Origin: Polytrichum commune
Lineage: Eukaryota; Streptophyta; Polytrichopsida; Polytrichales; Polytrichaceae
DNA: 64,000 nt
Reading direction: 5' to 3'
Assembly: GCA_950295325.1 (NCBI GenBank)
Contig: OX485806.1
Location: 30,752,001-30,816,000 of the forward strand
In this document: positions 37,467 through 48,239 of the stretch, one piece after another
Position numbering within the stretch: the stretch's first letter is position 1
Layout of the letters: every line of letters starts with the position of its first letter
The notes under the pieces: generated by a model
Told to the model about the DNA's origin: nothing
What the model saw: the letters and a program-made list of their open reading frames with translations, nothing else
Databases searched by the model: none
Made by a program: the position numbers and the translations under genes

Positions 37467-37478
37467 TGGTATCAGAGC
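37467..37478 (+). other. Primer-binding site complementary to initiator Met-tRNA
   Basis: TGGTATCAGAGC begins two bases after the 5' LTR end. This is the standard plant LTR-retrotransposon primer-binding site for initiator methionine tRNA. Confidence 0.95.
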
Positions 37479-37494
37479 AGGGTTCCAAGTTTTG

Positions 37495-38540
37495 AGCTCG
37501 CATTTTGAGGGAAACATGGCTATCATAAATGCGGGTTATGATGGTGAGCCCGGGGTTTCCAAAAGGTTGTGAGGCTCAAATTGGAACAAGGATCATGTGC
37601 AAGTGGATTTTGACCATACCATTGGTTCAAATGACAATGGTGGGCATGAGGGTGGATTTGGTAAGGAAAATGGAGGAGTGCTTTGAAGAGGGCTCCCGCA
37701 AACCTCAAAATACATTTGGGGCCTAGAATACCGAAAGCACCCAAAACCTTGGAGGGCATTAATGTTGGATTGAAATTCCAATTCGAAATGCTTGGAAGGT
37801 ATTGATGTTGGAATGAATTTGGTGCTAATGAGGCACCCGGGGCCTCTTAAGGCCTATGTGCGCTATTCAAATGCACAAATAAAGGATACACCTAAAACGG
37901 ACGAGCTTTCTAAGAAATGCATCCTTTTAGGTGGGGTTTTAAAAGCGGGTGGTGGATGCCTTGCTTAAGTCCCCAAGGCTTCTTGAGGACATGGTGGGGA
38001 CCATCAAGTTTGCAAGAGCATTGAAGCCGATGGTCCCAAAGAGAAGTTCGGCGGCGCATCACCACAAGTGGCTTTAGCCAAAGTAGGTCCCAAAGAAATG
38101 AGTGCAAATTGTTTGGTCCATTTTAGTTAGGCAAAACATGTTGGTGCCGCGGACGGAATGTTGGGAGGTGGGTTTGTCCTACCAAGGCAATTCATGTTCG
38201 TGCCGCGGACGGAGTGTGAGAAGGTGGCTTTGTGCTACCAAGGCAAAACATGTTTGTTTTGCGGACAAATGATTAGAAATTGGTTTTGTGGCACCAAACC
38301 AATTTGTCCCGCGGACGAAATGTTTAAAGTTGGCTTTGCGGACCAAGCCAAGCCAAGTTGCCGAGGACCAAATGTTGGACGATGGCTTTGTGGCCAAGGC
38401 TAGTAGCCTTAAGCCGAGGCCAAGTATTTTATACCTTGAGGCTCAAATGAATGGGAGGCTTGTCTCATGGGTTGACAAAGAGTTAAGGCATTCTTTCATG
38501 ACCCCAAAGCTCACAAGGGAGTTGGGGTTTGCCGATTGGT
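37495..38540 (+). pseudogene. Chromovirus gag and protease remnants with a ~54-bp tandem repeat
   Basis: No long gag frame survives. At about 38,125-38,400 an imperfect ~54-bp unit with a GCGGACGGAATG-like core recurs five times (near 38,148, 38,202, 38,258, 38,311 and 38,358). In translation it gives Cys/Arg/Trp-rich repeats of about 18 residues. At 38,447-38,520 the protease block reads MNGRLVSWVDKELRHSFM. The catalytic Asp remains, but the S-G-A of the expected DSGA is replaced. Confidence 0.65.
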
Positions 38541-39230
38541 AGAGTGGTGAAGCCCACCAAGGTGCGGTTTGGAAAGGGCGAACCGCATGAGACAAAGGAG
38601 GCCGCGATGAATGTAACCTTTCAATGTGGGACATTGGAATTTTGTCAAAATTTCACACCATGTGAAATAGATGAAATGCATGTCATTGTGAAGGCCGCCT
38701 TCTTTGAAACTCACATGATAGATGTGAGGTGCAAGCCGGTGTGCTTGCGGTGCATTATGATGTGTCATAATGGCAAAGAATTGAAGTTCAAATTGACAAG
38801 GACTCCTATGGTAGGAGGATCTAAGTTGAATTTGGTCTTAATGGACCAAATGAAAAATAGAAAGCATAATGGTCGTGGTTCAATTGGAGCAACTCCAAGG
38901 AACGTATGGGGAGGCTAGGAAAGATGGGCCTTCCCCAAACAACATTGATGTGATGTTGGTGAGATACAAGGATGTATTCACCAATGTGTTGCCCAAAAAG
39001 TTACCGCCAAGGAGTGAAAAATAACTGTGCTCAACGAGAGATTGAGTTCTTAAGGTATGTGGTGACAAAGGAAGTTGGTGGACGAACATGAAGAATGTCA
39101 AGGCAATCCAAAAGGATAATTGGCCCTTCATTCAAAAATGGCTTAGGTCATTTGTTGGCCTAGCCAACTACTACCACCACTTCATTCGAGAGTTTTCTAA
39201 GGTTGCTAGGACCTTATTCAACTTATTGAG
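38541..39230 (+). pseudogene. Chromovirus post-protease region joined to RT connection; RT palm missing
   Basis: 38,529-38,918 is open (IGRVVKPTKVRFGKGEPHE ... NGKELKFKLTRTPM) and corresponds to the region between protease and RT. After a short YKDVFTNVLPKKLPPR block, the entrance to RT, the sequence jumps near 39,030 to EIEFLRYVVTK and FVGLANYYHHFIREFSKVA, which lie after the catalytic palm. The LDLRSGYHQ and YIDD blocks are absent. Confidence 0.75.
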
Positions 39231-39670
39231 GAAAATGGCTATCCCAAGAGTGGGATGAGCCTTGTCACCAAGCCTTTGGGGAGCTTAAAAACAAGTTCTC
39301 TTCGCCGCCCGTGCTTAAGTTCGCGAACTTTGACAAACCTTTTGAGGTGCATACGGGGGCGAGTGACTTTACCATTGGCGGATGGTGATCCATGATGGAT
39401 GACCATTGCTTATGGGAGCATTAAGCTCCATGGTTGCCGAACCTTATGCGACTTGTGAAAGAAATGGCTATCCCAAGAGTGGGTTGAGCCGTGTCTCCAA
39501 GTCTTTGGGGAGCCTAAGACCAAGTTCTCGTCGCCGCCCGTACTCAAGTTTGCGAAATTTGTCAAACCTTTTGAGGTGCATACGGGGGCGAGTGACTTTG
39601 CCAATGGCGGATTGTTGATGTAAGATGGATGGCCATTGCATATGGGAGCATGAAGCTCGATGGTTGTCAA
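39227..39670 (+). repeat. Tandem duplication in the chromovirus RNase H region
   Basis: About 225 bp (from AAATGGCTATCCCAAGAGTG through TATGGGAGCAT) occurs twice in a row, at about 39,227-39,457 and 39,458-39,670. The copies differ at scattered positions, so the duplication predates the last round of transposition. Confidence 0.8.
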
Positions 39671-39999
39671 AGAAGACAACCAACTCATGCCAAACAACTT
39701 TTTGGCGTAGTGCATTGTTGAAGATGTGGCGATACTATTTGGGGTCGCACAAAACAAAGGTCTATATGGACAATGTGTCCTAAAAGAATTTTGACATTCA
39801 AGCGCAAGTGAGCGCCAAGTCATTGTGGTGGCATGATAGTTTGGCGCTTATGAAGGTGGATTTGATCCACAAACCGGACCATGGAAATGTGGTGCCGGAT
39901 GCGCGAAATAGACTGGAAGAGTTCCAAGCAATGAGAACCATCCAAACCTTGTGGCTAATGTGTGCCGGCGAAGGAAACTTGTGATGCAAGATACGGGAG

Positions 40000-41160
40000 G
40001 GGTAAATTAACTACCCCGAGGCACAAAAGCTTTTAGGTGAGCTTCGCAAGAGCAAGGTGCTCAAAGAGGTTAAGTTGGTGGACGGATTGTTCAAGTGTAA
40101 GCAAAGTCGGGTGTATGTGCCTCAAGGCAAGTTGAGGCTATCGGTTTTGAAGGAAAAATGTGATAGTCCTATTGCCGGCCATAGAGGAGAAAGAAAAAAC
40201 CGCCATAGAATGGTGTCATGGAGGTACCATTGGCGGTGCATAAAGGAGGATATAACCCATTTTGTGAAGGCGTGAATAAAGTGCCAAGTGAACTGAGCCT
40301 CTTACCAAAAGCAAGGCAGTCTCTTGCAACCTTTGCCTATCCCGTCGGCGCCATGGCATAGTATGTGCATGGACTTGATCACAAGTTTGCCGGAGTCACA
40401 TGGGTATGATGCCATCTTGTTGATGGTAGAGCGGTTTGCCAAGTTGGCACACATGGTGCCGATTGTGGGAACCGCCACCGCGTTGGAGACCGCATAGCCT
40501 TTTCTCAAAGGATGGTTGAGGCACCACGGGTTGCCAAGAGTGATTGTGTGGGATCAAGATCCAAAGTTCACAAGTGCATTTTCAATGCATTTATCTAAGG
40601 AGGTCGGAATGAAACTAAGGTTTAGCACGGCCTTGCATTCCCAAATGAATGGGAAAGCGGAGCATGTGAATGGAGTCTTGAAGCAATACTTGAGGAACTT
40701 GGTGGGGGCGGACCAAGGAGATTAGGCGGACTATGTGGGTCGAGCGGAGTGTAATTGCAATGTAGCCACGCACTTGGCTACCAAGGGGTGGTCTTTCGTG
40801 GTGGCTTATGGAGTGAATGCGCTCCAACCTATTAACCTAGCTCTCGAGGGGGCACATTCAACACTAGAGTTCAACCAAGATGGTGAGGACTTGGCCAAGG
40901 ATGGTAAACAAGTCTTGGAGATGACCAAGTTGTTGGTGGAGAAAGCCCGAAGGTGCTACGGAGTGCAAATCAATGCCGGAAGACGCGAAGTGGAGTATGA
41001 GGTGGGCCAATAAGGTGTTGTTGAATGTGGACAACTTCACCTTGCCCAAAGGCCTTACTCCAAAAGTTCATGTCCAAAATTGGAACTTCGTTTTCCATTG
41101 TGGAACAAGTGTTCAAGGACATGTATAAGTTGGAATTACCGCCGGAGATCAAAGTGCATC
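40000..41160 (+). pseudogene. Chromovirus integrase, interrupted
   Basis: The zinc-binding part lies at 40,140-40,310, the first catalytic Asp in WHSMCMDLITSLP near 40,365, and the second in VIVWDQDPKFTSAF near 40,550. The Glu is retained in MNGKAEHVNG near 40,660. So the D-D-E triad is present, but in-frame stops at several points (for example near 40,276 and 40,723) break the protein. Confidence 0.85.
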
Positions 41161-41319
41161 CGACATTTCATGTCTCATTACGAAAGTCATTTTAGGACGA
41201 CACCTTGTGGCCCGATCACAAGCAAGTGATTAGGCCACGTCCCGACCTTGTGGAGGTCACTTGGAACATGAGGTAGGAGGGCATCCTCAAGTGTAGGAAG
41301 CCCAAGTGAAAATGAAAGA

Positions 41320-41450
41320 AAATGTACAAAGGAATACTTGGTGAAATGGTGAGGATACCATGAGAAAGAAACCGCTTGGGTGGCGGCAAGAGACATGGTG
41401 AACACCAATGAATTGGTGAAGCACTTTGAAGAAACTAAGGCTAGACATTC
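41320..41450 (+). pseudogene. Chromodomain of the chromovirus with a stop codon
   Basis: The frame reads EYLVKW-stop-GYHEKETAW, the core of the chromodomain that guides chromovirus integrase to heterochromatin. TGA at 41,350-41,352 replaces the usual Lys. This places the family among chromoviruses. Confidence 0.85.
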
Positions 41451-41472
41451 CAATAAAATGAAGCGTAGGCAT

Positions 41473-42287
41473 TGATGAGGACATCAATCTCCTTTAGTGG
41501 GGGAGAGACGCTAGTAGCACACTTACCTTCGAGGTTAATTATGCCACAACATGAACTTGTTCTTTGGCTTGAGGGAATAAAGTCCAAACTTTAGTGGTGC
41601 AAAGAGAAAAGTATGAGATGAGGTCCTAGTCTTGTACTTGTGCTTGGTTAATGGAAGAGGGGGAATAGATATGGCAAACTAGGTTGGGTAAGCCGAGTAA
41701 TTGGGGGCCATGGCTTGGAGGGGCCTTGGATAAAACCAAGAAACTTCTTAGTTGTGGGCTTGTCCGGGCGGGGACAAGGTGATGGCGCGTGCTCATAAAA
41801 GTGCTACCCGCGAGCTAACGAGAGTTGGCGCATGGGAGTCATGAACCCATGTCTCGAAAGAGCAAAGTGGGAACCGAGTCGGGCGGGACTTGGCATCACC
41901 CCCGTGCGATCGAGGCGTGGCTTAACAATGGAAGGCCATCTCGGAGTTGCAACCGAGACAACTTAGTGGAAGCGTTGAGGTCTCGCCTAGATGTGTCACG
42001 TTAGGCTAATGGAGCCTAACGGGGGAGGCCCCAAAGGAGGGGCAACCCATGTGAGTCCCGAAGTAGGTGGGTCTAGTATAGGTTAGGTCCTTGGAGGAGT
42101 TCCAAGGTCGCTAACGGACCACCTAGTAACGACACCTTTGGGACTATGCCAAATTTGAAGATGCATTGTGGGGGTCGCGCCCTAAGGTAAACACAATGCC
42201 GCACCATAGAGGATGGCAACTTGAGAATTGGTGTGCCGACTACGAGTATAGTCGATGAGGGCATCGACTCCGTTTGGTGGGGGTGAG
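41473..42287 (+). other. Extra ~780-bp segment between two polypurine-tract-like copies
   Basis: GATGAGGACATCAATCTCC followed by TTTAGTGGGGGAGAGACGC (about 41,473-41,511) is mirrored by a similar block at 42,252-42,292 that abuts the 3' LTR. The second is the functional polypurine tract (GGTGGGGGTGAG, 42,276-42,287). The 740 bp in between have no recognised coding content. Confidence 0.55.
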
Positions 42288-43258
42288 TGTCGCGCACCTC
42301 TCCATGAGGAGTGGCCGAAACACCATGGGCACAAGGGGGACCCCGGAGTGACACCCGGGACTTGTGGCGCCGTTGGTGAGAGGGCCCAAGTGATCCTAGT
42401 GTGGGTGAGGGCCCCGGGCGTTGGGAACGCCTCCCACCCACGGAGACTAGGATGCACAAGGGTAAGGCCATAAGCTATGCGTAGCTCATGGCGTGGTGAT
42501 TCTAGAATGCTCAAGATCACCTCAATCGGAGGTGTGAGCTAGGAGTTATGGCCATTTGAGTGGGGTGCTGTCCCGGGACAGCGCCCTGGTACAGCAGTAC
42601 CTGGGAGTGATTCCCGGGACTGCCAAGGTTCAAACAGGCATAACTTCCTCAAGACTTGCTCAAATGGAGCAAGTGAGGAGTCCATCGGCATCTACGTGAA
42701 GCGTAGATGAAGATGGAGTGGTTGGTTGTTATGATCAGACATCATACAAGGAAGTTATGATGGTCTGAAGCTGCTGGGGGGGTTCTAGGCCCAGCAGCTA
42801 AAGGAAAATGTCCAGTTGGCCCCAACTCTTGGTAGAGAGACAAGAGGTTGGTTGACGGTGGGGTAGGGGCCCCGCGTGAAGTCCTAGAGGCTTATATGGG
42901 TGAGGTGGTGTGGCCTCACCCACCCGAGGCCGAACGGCACGGCCTCCATGGGCTTTGGCCCATTGTGAGGCCATAGTTGCCTAGTATGGTTCGGGTTGTT
43001 GTAGTGTTGCTCCGGCAACGCGATGATCAGCATGGGATTGGACTTCCATGGATGGAAGTCCACATCTAGGAATGGGTTACCGATTAAGGGGTGAGTCCCG
43101 AAAGCAAAGTAGGAGGGTTGGTTCCCCTCCTTTGAAATATATGGTCCGGGGTAAGAGGAGCTAACCATTAGCATGGCGGTATGCGAATTAGCGCTCGTAA
43201 CCTTTGCTAGAATGGAAAATTGGCAACATTGTCAAGGGGGCTAGCAAGGGTTGCGACA
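42288..43258 (+). mobile_element. 3' LTR of the chromovirus
   Basis: It is nearly identical to the 5' LTR: TGTCGC instead of TGTCGT at the start and a 3-bp deletion near 43,187. It is followed directly by the GTAAC target duplication. Confidence 0.95.
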
Positions 43259-43672
43259 GTAACTAGTAGTGGTGGGTGACCAGAAGGGTTCTGGAATTCC
43301 TACAGTGTGAGAGAACCGGAGTGCCAAGGGGGGGGTTTGCATAATTAGTGGGTTAGAAGGGTAGAATTAAAGAGTAGGGTTTTTAAGGGCATTTTAGTGA
43401 GTAACTAGGGCTAAGGCAGAAGTGAAGGTGTTGTTAGTGATAGTGTGGAGTGTTGATGACAAGGAGGAGGAGGGAGTATTTCTCAATACTTAAACCCTTC
43501 CGAATTAAATAAAGATGTGTGTTTTTATGGCTACATTGTAAAGCACTGAAGGCTGAATTACATGTGCTAAGGGAAGGTAATTGGTCACATGTGAACCTGA
43601 GACTATCACCCGGACTTGGACGCTTAAGGGTGGAAGTTTTAGGCCTCACAAGGGGGGAAATAGTGAATGAGC

Positions 43673-45480
43673 TTGGTTTAGTGCCTCTTTGATGATTTTA
43701 GGCGCATGTTTGTATGAGTTTCGGAATTCTTCTAGGGTTAGTATGACAATAGTTTCATAGTTTTGTATTTGTATTAGGTTGTAATACCATATGTATATAA
43801 TTTATCTAGGTATTTATGAGATTTTTCTTTTGCATTATTTGTGAGGTGTGTGTATTTCGGGTTAGATTGCCATGCTTGTTCTAGTGGGGTCCTTTTGATT
43901 GGAAATGTACGGTTTGTAGTAGTGGTGTGTATTTCAAATTCTCTTTCTAGTAGAAACAATGTTATGGCTATGAGCGATCTTGTGTAGGCCTGTTGTTTGA
44001 GTTTGGGGAGGTGTAATGATCCTCCATATTTGGTTAGGCCTTAGTAAACAGTGCCTAATTATCATGGGTCGTTAAGGCCTTGTATTAGTTGTTGGCCTAT
44101 GCAATTTATGTAGTCAAAGAGGAGTGAGGTCATGTTTATGCCAAAGTCTTTGTGTGGGAGGTCTGTAAGGATGTTTGCCGTATTTTTGGGTATGTTGCAT
44201 ATATCTTTATTCAATTTGCTAATTATTTTGTCTAGCTTTTTAATGTCGGGTTTGGAGAATAGGACGGCGTAGTAGGTGTATGCGATGCGGAATTTAATGA
44301 TTGTGTTTAAGATTTTGAATTTTTTGTTTGAGGCTGGTGGGGGCTAAGGTTAGTAGTTTGCTTTGATGTTTGGTTTTTTGGATTGGTTTCTTTTTGTAGG
44401 TTTTATTTAAGTTATGGCATTAGGTGGATACCTAGGTATGTGTATGGTTCATTTTGTGTGAGGGTGGGGAAGTTTTTGGATTTGTATGTGATGTTTTGTG
44501 ATTGAATATAGGCTTCAAATGTATTTGGTTTGAGCTTGGATTTGTTGGGGCATCATGTGATGGCGCATTTTGATAGGTTGAGGTCCATGTATGACCATTC
44601 CCTAAACTTTTGAAGTTTGGATATTTGTGGTTGGATGTGTTGTATGTTGTTAGTGATTATTGCTAGGTCATCTATATATGTTGTGGTGGTACATGTAGCA
44701 AAGGAAGTGTTGAAGTGGTAGCCCATGTTGTCTTGTTCCAACTATCTTAGAAGGGTTATAAAAACATGATAAATAAACATGGACCAAGGGTATCTCCTTG
44801 TAAGGTTCCACGGCTAATTTTTATTGGGGATGTTGTTCTGAAGTGGTTGCTGGTGAAAGAGGTAGTAGAGTTTTTGTGTATGTTGCCAATGATTTCAACT
44901 ATGTCTAGAGGGAAGCGTAGGTATTTTCACGAGGGTTAGTAGTCTTGCGTGGTCAATGGAGCCAAAGGTATTTTTGAAGTCGATGTATGTGAGGTACATG
45001 TCTTTGTTTGTGAGTTGCGCGTTTTCGAGGGTTGTTATAATCATTCGTATTTGTCTAGAGGTATTACATTGTGGTCAGAGACCTTCTTGGCTAAGTGTAG
45101 TAGTCTGTGTTGTTCTCTGTAGCTTGCGAGAAGGGCAGTTATGGTGTTGGTGTATAGTTTATATATTGCAATTGCTCGCGCAACTGGCTTGTAGTTGGTG
45201 AGATGTATTGGGTCGTCTTTTTTATGTAGTAGAATGGTTTTACTATATTTCCAGTAGGTTGGGTATTCACATTGTTTGTAGCAGTGTTGGAAAAATAAGA
45301 ATAACATGTTGTGGCATTGGGGTGGTAGTGTTTTGATTATATTGTTGGGAATGTTGTTAGGTCTAGGAGTTTTTCCTCTAGTCAATCATTTGAGGCAGTT
45401 GTCATAAACTTCTAAAGTGAATTGGGTGTGTATTTGTGTGTATTGTGGGCCTATTTTATCTAGGATGAAGTCATTATGTG
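43673..45480 (-). pseudogene. LINE reverse transcriptase and connection
   Basis: 45,385-45,041 reads GKTPRPNNIPNNIIKTLP, ILLHKKDDP and LTNYKPVA, the opening RT blocks. The active site TYIDDLAIITNN at 44,667-44,678 keeps YIDD intact. 43,959-43,774 is part of the connection domain. A few stops and frameshifts interrupt it. Confidence 0.9.
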
Positions 45481-46049
45481 TGTGCCAGGGGTATTTACGT
45501 ACTGCACACATGCATGTGCTTGGATGGTTTGTGGGGTCATCACATATGAGTGTTTTTCTTTGAAACGATGTTTGTTGGGTGTGATTTATTTCATTGGCTA
45601 TATCCAGGGGTTGTGTTAGGATGTGGCCTTGTAAGTTTTGTAGGTAGTCAAGTGAGTTGTAGGTTGTTGGATGGAATATTTTTCTGGATGGTTTTGGGTT
45701 TAGTGTTTAATAATGCTCTATACTTGGTGATGGCTATTTTGCAATTTGTTGCAGTTTATCTAGTTATGATTTTGTGGGATTTTTTTTTAGCGTTTTTGCC
45801 TATGTTGGCTAGGTCTTCAATCCATTGTTTATGCTCTGTAAGGTTTGTGGGGAGGGGTGGGATGGTGACATTTTTAATGAGTTGTAAAGCACTTATATTT
45901 GGGTTGTTGTGGAGATTTGTGTGGGAATTTTGGCATACAACTCGGATTGCTTTGCGAGTGGTGTGGTGTGTTGCTATTTGAAGTTTCCATAGTTTTTGTT
46001 GTTTTACGGGTAGGAATCCTTCTCTCAGGTTTTTGCTCTATTGGGTAGC

Positions 46050-46880
46050 GGGGGTGGGGGTTTTGTCATGCAAGTTTGTTCGATGTATTTACTGAGAGAC
46101 TTGATGATTTCTTGGAATTTACATTGAGCGTCTTCCCATTATGTGGGGGTAAGTTGATCATTTTGTAGCATTTTTGTAAGGCATGTTATATTTAGGCTTT
46201 GTGTCTCTAGGAAGATTGTTTGGAGTTTTTGAAGGTTGGTGGGGGGGGGGGGGGTATGGGGTATGTGATCCGTGGGGCACTCCGGGAAATTTTTGCTCCT
46301 TTGGTGATTATGCTATTGGGGGCTAGTTGTAGTTGAATTGGGTAGTGGCATGAGTTTTGGTTCAAATTGGTTATTATGTGACATTGCAAGTTGTTGTGGG
46401 GGGTATTAGTATAGAAACCATCTATGAGGCTTGTTGAGGTGTACTTGTGGCCACCTTGTCTTGTGAAGTTTTCTTGATTATTAATCGTGTTGAGGCCTAA
46501 ATTATTTGTGAATTGGGCCCAATCATAATTATTGTGGTTAGGGGGGGATAGTATGCCATTGGATGATCTGCCTTTGAATAATATGTCCCGGTTAAAGTCT
46601 CCTGCTAGAATGGTTTGATGTTTGGGGTGTTGATTTATAGTGTTTGGATTTGTTTTTGGATTTCTAGTACGAGGTGCACGTTCTGAGGGTGGGTTGGCAT
46701 ATACATGTTTAAGATGAGTATGGGTGTTATGGGTTTGTTGTTGATTATAATGGCTTGGAGGTATGGTGATATTATGTCGGGGGTTGGAATTTTGGTAATG
46801 TTTTCATTGGTGGGTATGGATTTAGGTATCATTGTTAATATGCCTCCTTTGGCAGAGGTGGTGTTCACAAGTCCTTAAAG
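46050..46880 (-). pseudogene. LINE AP-endonuclease, 5'-truncated
   Basis: 46,868-46,635 contains TTSAKGGILTMIP and LNMYMPTHP. ILAGDFNRDILF follows near 46,590 and TSLIDGFYT near 46,420. The last catalytic block, normally S-D-H-x-P, reads SCHYPIQLQL near 46,345, so the Asp is lost. The first endonuclease motifs are absent. Confidence 0.8.
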
Positions 46881-46889
46881 TTTGTCACG

Positions 46890-47960
46890 TACTCTAGGCC
46901 AAAGGTAGATAATCCACTCTCACCAGTGGCACCGCCTACATTTGTGATAGATACTTTGGGATGGTCAATTCCTAAGTCACTTGATTTGAAATTTCAAAAA
47001 ATGGGAGGAGATCTAGAGTGCTTTGTTTGATTAAAAATTGGGGAAAGTAGCCATCTCAACTCATAATGATTTGCATTTTGAGGTCTTGCATAGGGCAGAG
47101 ATCCCCTTCAATTGAGTTTAATATACAATGTGAAATTCTCATTGATTCAATGCAATGCTTGAGTTGATGTTAGATTGGAATCAATAGTGTTGTTGAGTTT
47201 GTGAGTGGAATGCTATTAGTGTTCACAACGCCCTGAATTCATCTCCTAAGTTTGTCCCAATATCTTATCCTCTACACATGTGGTAGATACTTTGTTTGGT
47301 CAATGCCCAACTACATTGATTATCCCATGTAGTGTGTGTGGTACTAATTCCCAAAACATGCATTATTTTGCCAAATTTAAAAATTAGTTTGGGGTGAACA
47401 TCTTACTGAGTGATATTGAATTCATAAATACATGCATTTCAAGATAATTAGTGTGTGCTCTAAGGTGTTTGTAGAGTGCAATGCAACCAAAAATTTTAGC
47501 TTTCATAATTATCCAAGCGATGATAGTGACCGAATCACATATACCAAATTGTGGCTCAAAAGGATATTGTTGAAGATTCAATACATTGAAGAAGAAAGTG
47601 ACATGTGTAAGGGAGAACTCCTAGAATTTTACAGAAACACTTCAACATGAGTGTGAGAACAAAATTATATTTGAGGCTCGGCACATATGTGGTAGCAATT
47701 TGGAATGGCACACAAATTGGCCTAAACTTGTGCAACTTTGGTAGAAAATTATACTCATTCCATGAAGTATAGCTATTTGTGAAAGATGATTTTCCAAACA
47801 AAATGCAATCAAAAGCCACTTGTGCAGTAGGTTGAACTTGAAGACCCTTGATGCTCTTATGCGCGGGTCTCTCTTTGTGGGCTTGAAGTGGATGCAATGG
47901 ATTGGGCTACCATCTTCAACATTTGGGAGAAACATGTGAGACCAAAGAATACTTATGCTC
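46890..47960 (+). pseudogene. hAT-superfamily transposase relic (C-terminal part)
   Basis: Near 47,843-47,880 one frame reads LKTLDALMRGSL. After a +1 shift the next frame reads VDAMDWATIFNIWEKHV to a stop near 47,980. The combination resembles the extreme C-terminal region after the hAT dimerisation domain and matches the relic at 56.1 kb. Upstream sequence (47,220-47,640) is probably more of the same element, but the frame is lost. The superfamily assignment is from pattern memory. Confidence 0.5.
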
Positions 47961-48239
47961 GATTGATAGCTTTTTTGTAATGAATCAAGATCGTATTTTG
48001 ATTATTCAAAATATTGGTTTAAAAAAAATTGTAACCCCAAATTGAGGTGACATTTTAGAATAAAATGTACATGTCAATTGAAATTCACGTGACACTTTAA
48101 ATGGGAAGTTGAATGTCAAATGATATTTGTCAAACATACACAGTGACATAAAACTCATCAATATTAGAAGGATCAAAGTCTAATATCAACCAACCAATAT
48201 AGGACAAAGGGACCACATAAGGCATACACACCTCAATGC

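Larger units (their letters stand above)
36491..43258 (+). mobile_element. Young chromovirus (Ty3/Gypsy) with reverse transcriptase core deleted
   Basis: This is a 6,768-bp element bounded by two LTRs of 974 and 971 bp and flanked by GTAAC at 36,486-36,490 and 43,259-43,263. By eye the LTRs differ by one substitution (T/C at LTR base 5) and one 3-bp indel, so insertion is recent. The interior is badly decayed: the protease motif is lost, the RT palm is missing, and stops occur in RNase H, integrase and chromodomain. It must have moved using proteins from another copy. The solo LTR at 18.8-19.8 kb belongs to the same family. Confidence 0.95.
35368..43666. mobile_element. Unknown ~1.5-kb insertion in the LINE, itself hosting the chromovirus
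   Basis: ATGAGC stands at 35,362-35,367 and again at 43,667-43,672. Deleting everything between, plus one ATGAGC, restores the LINE reading frame (KEALNQAHTPPP). Without the chromovirus and its duplication the insert is about 1,526 bp. It lacks TG...CA ends and clear inverted termini. Its middle is GC-rich, unlike its surroundings, and includes a plus-strand ORF at 35,734-36,126. Confidence 0.8.
31940..46880 (-). mobile_element. 5'-truncated LINE with RNase H, split by two insertions
   Basis: Two blocks, 46,880-43,673 and 35,367-31,940, encode successive parts of one LINE ORF2 on the minus strand: AP-endonuclease, RT, linker, RNase H and a C-terminal CCHC-type zinc knuckle. Removing the insertion between them with one copy of its target duplication rejoins the frame exactly. 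The 5' end, including ORF1 and the start of the endonuclease, is missing, as is common for LINEs. No clear poly-A tail was found. The coding strand is extremely poor in G. Scattered stops and frameshifts show it is dead. Confidence 0.88.

Noticed and set aside
42073-42520. 112-132 codon minus-strand ORFs at the 3' LTR
   Set aside because: They are repeats of the LTR antisense ORF and depend on LTR composition.
45550-45981. 143-codon plus-strand ORF, hydrophobic
   Set aside because: It is antisense to the LINE; the G/T-rich complement of an A/C-rich coding strand gives Val/Leu/Phe-rich shadows that imitate membrane proteins.
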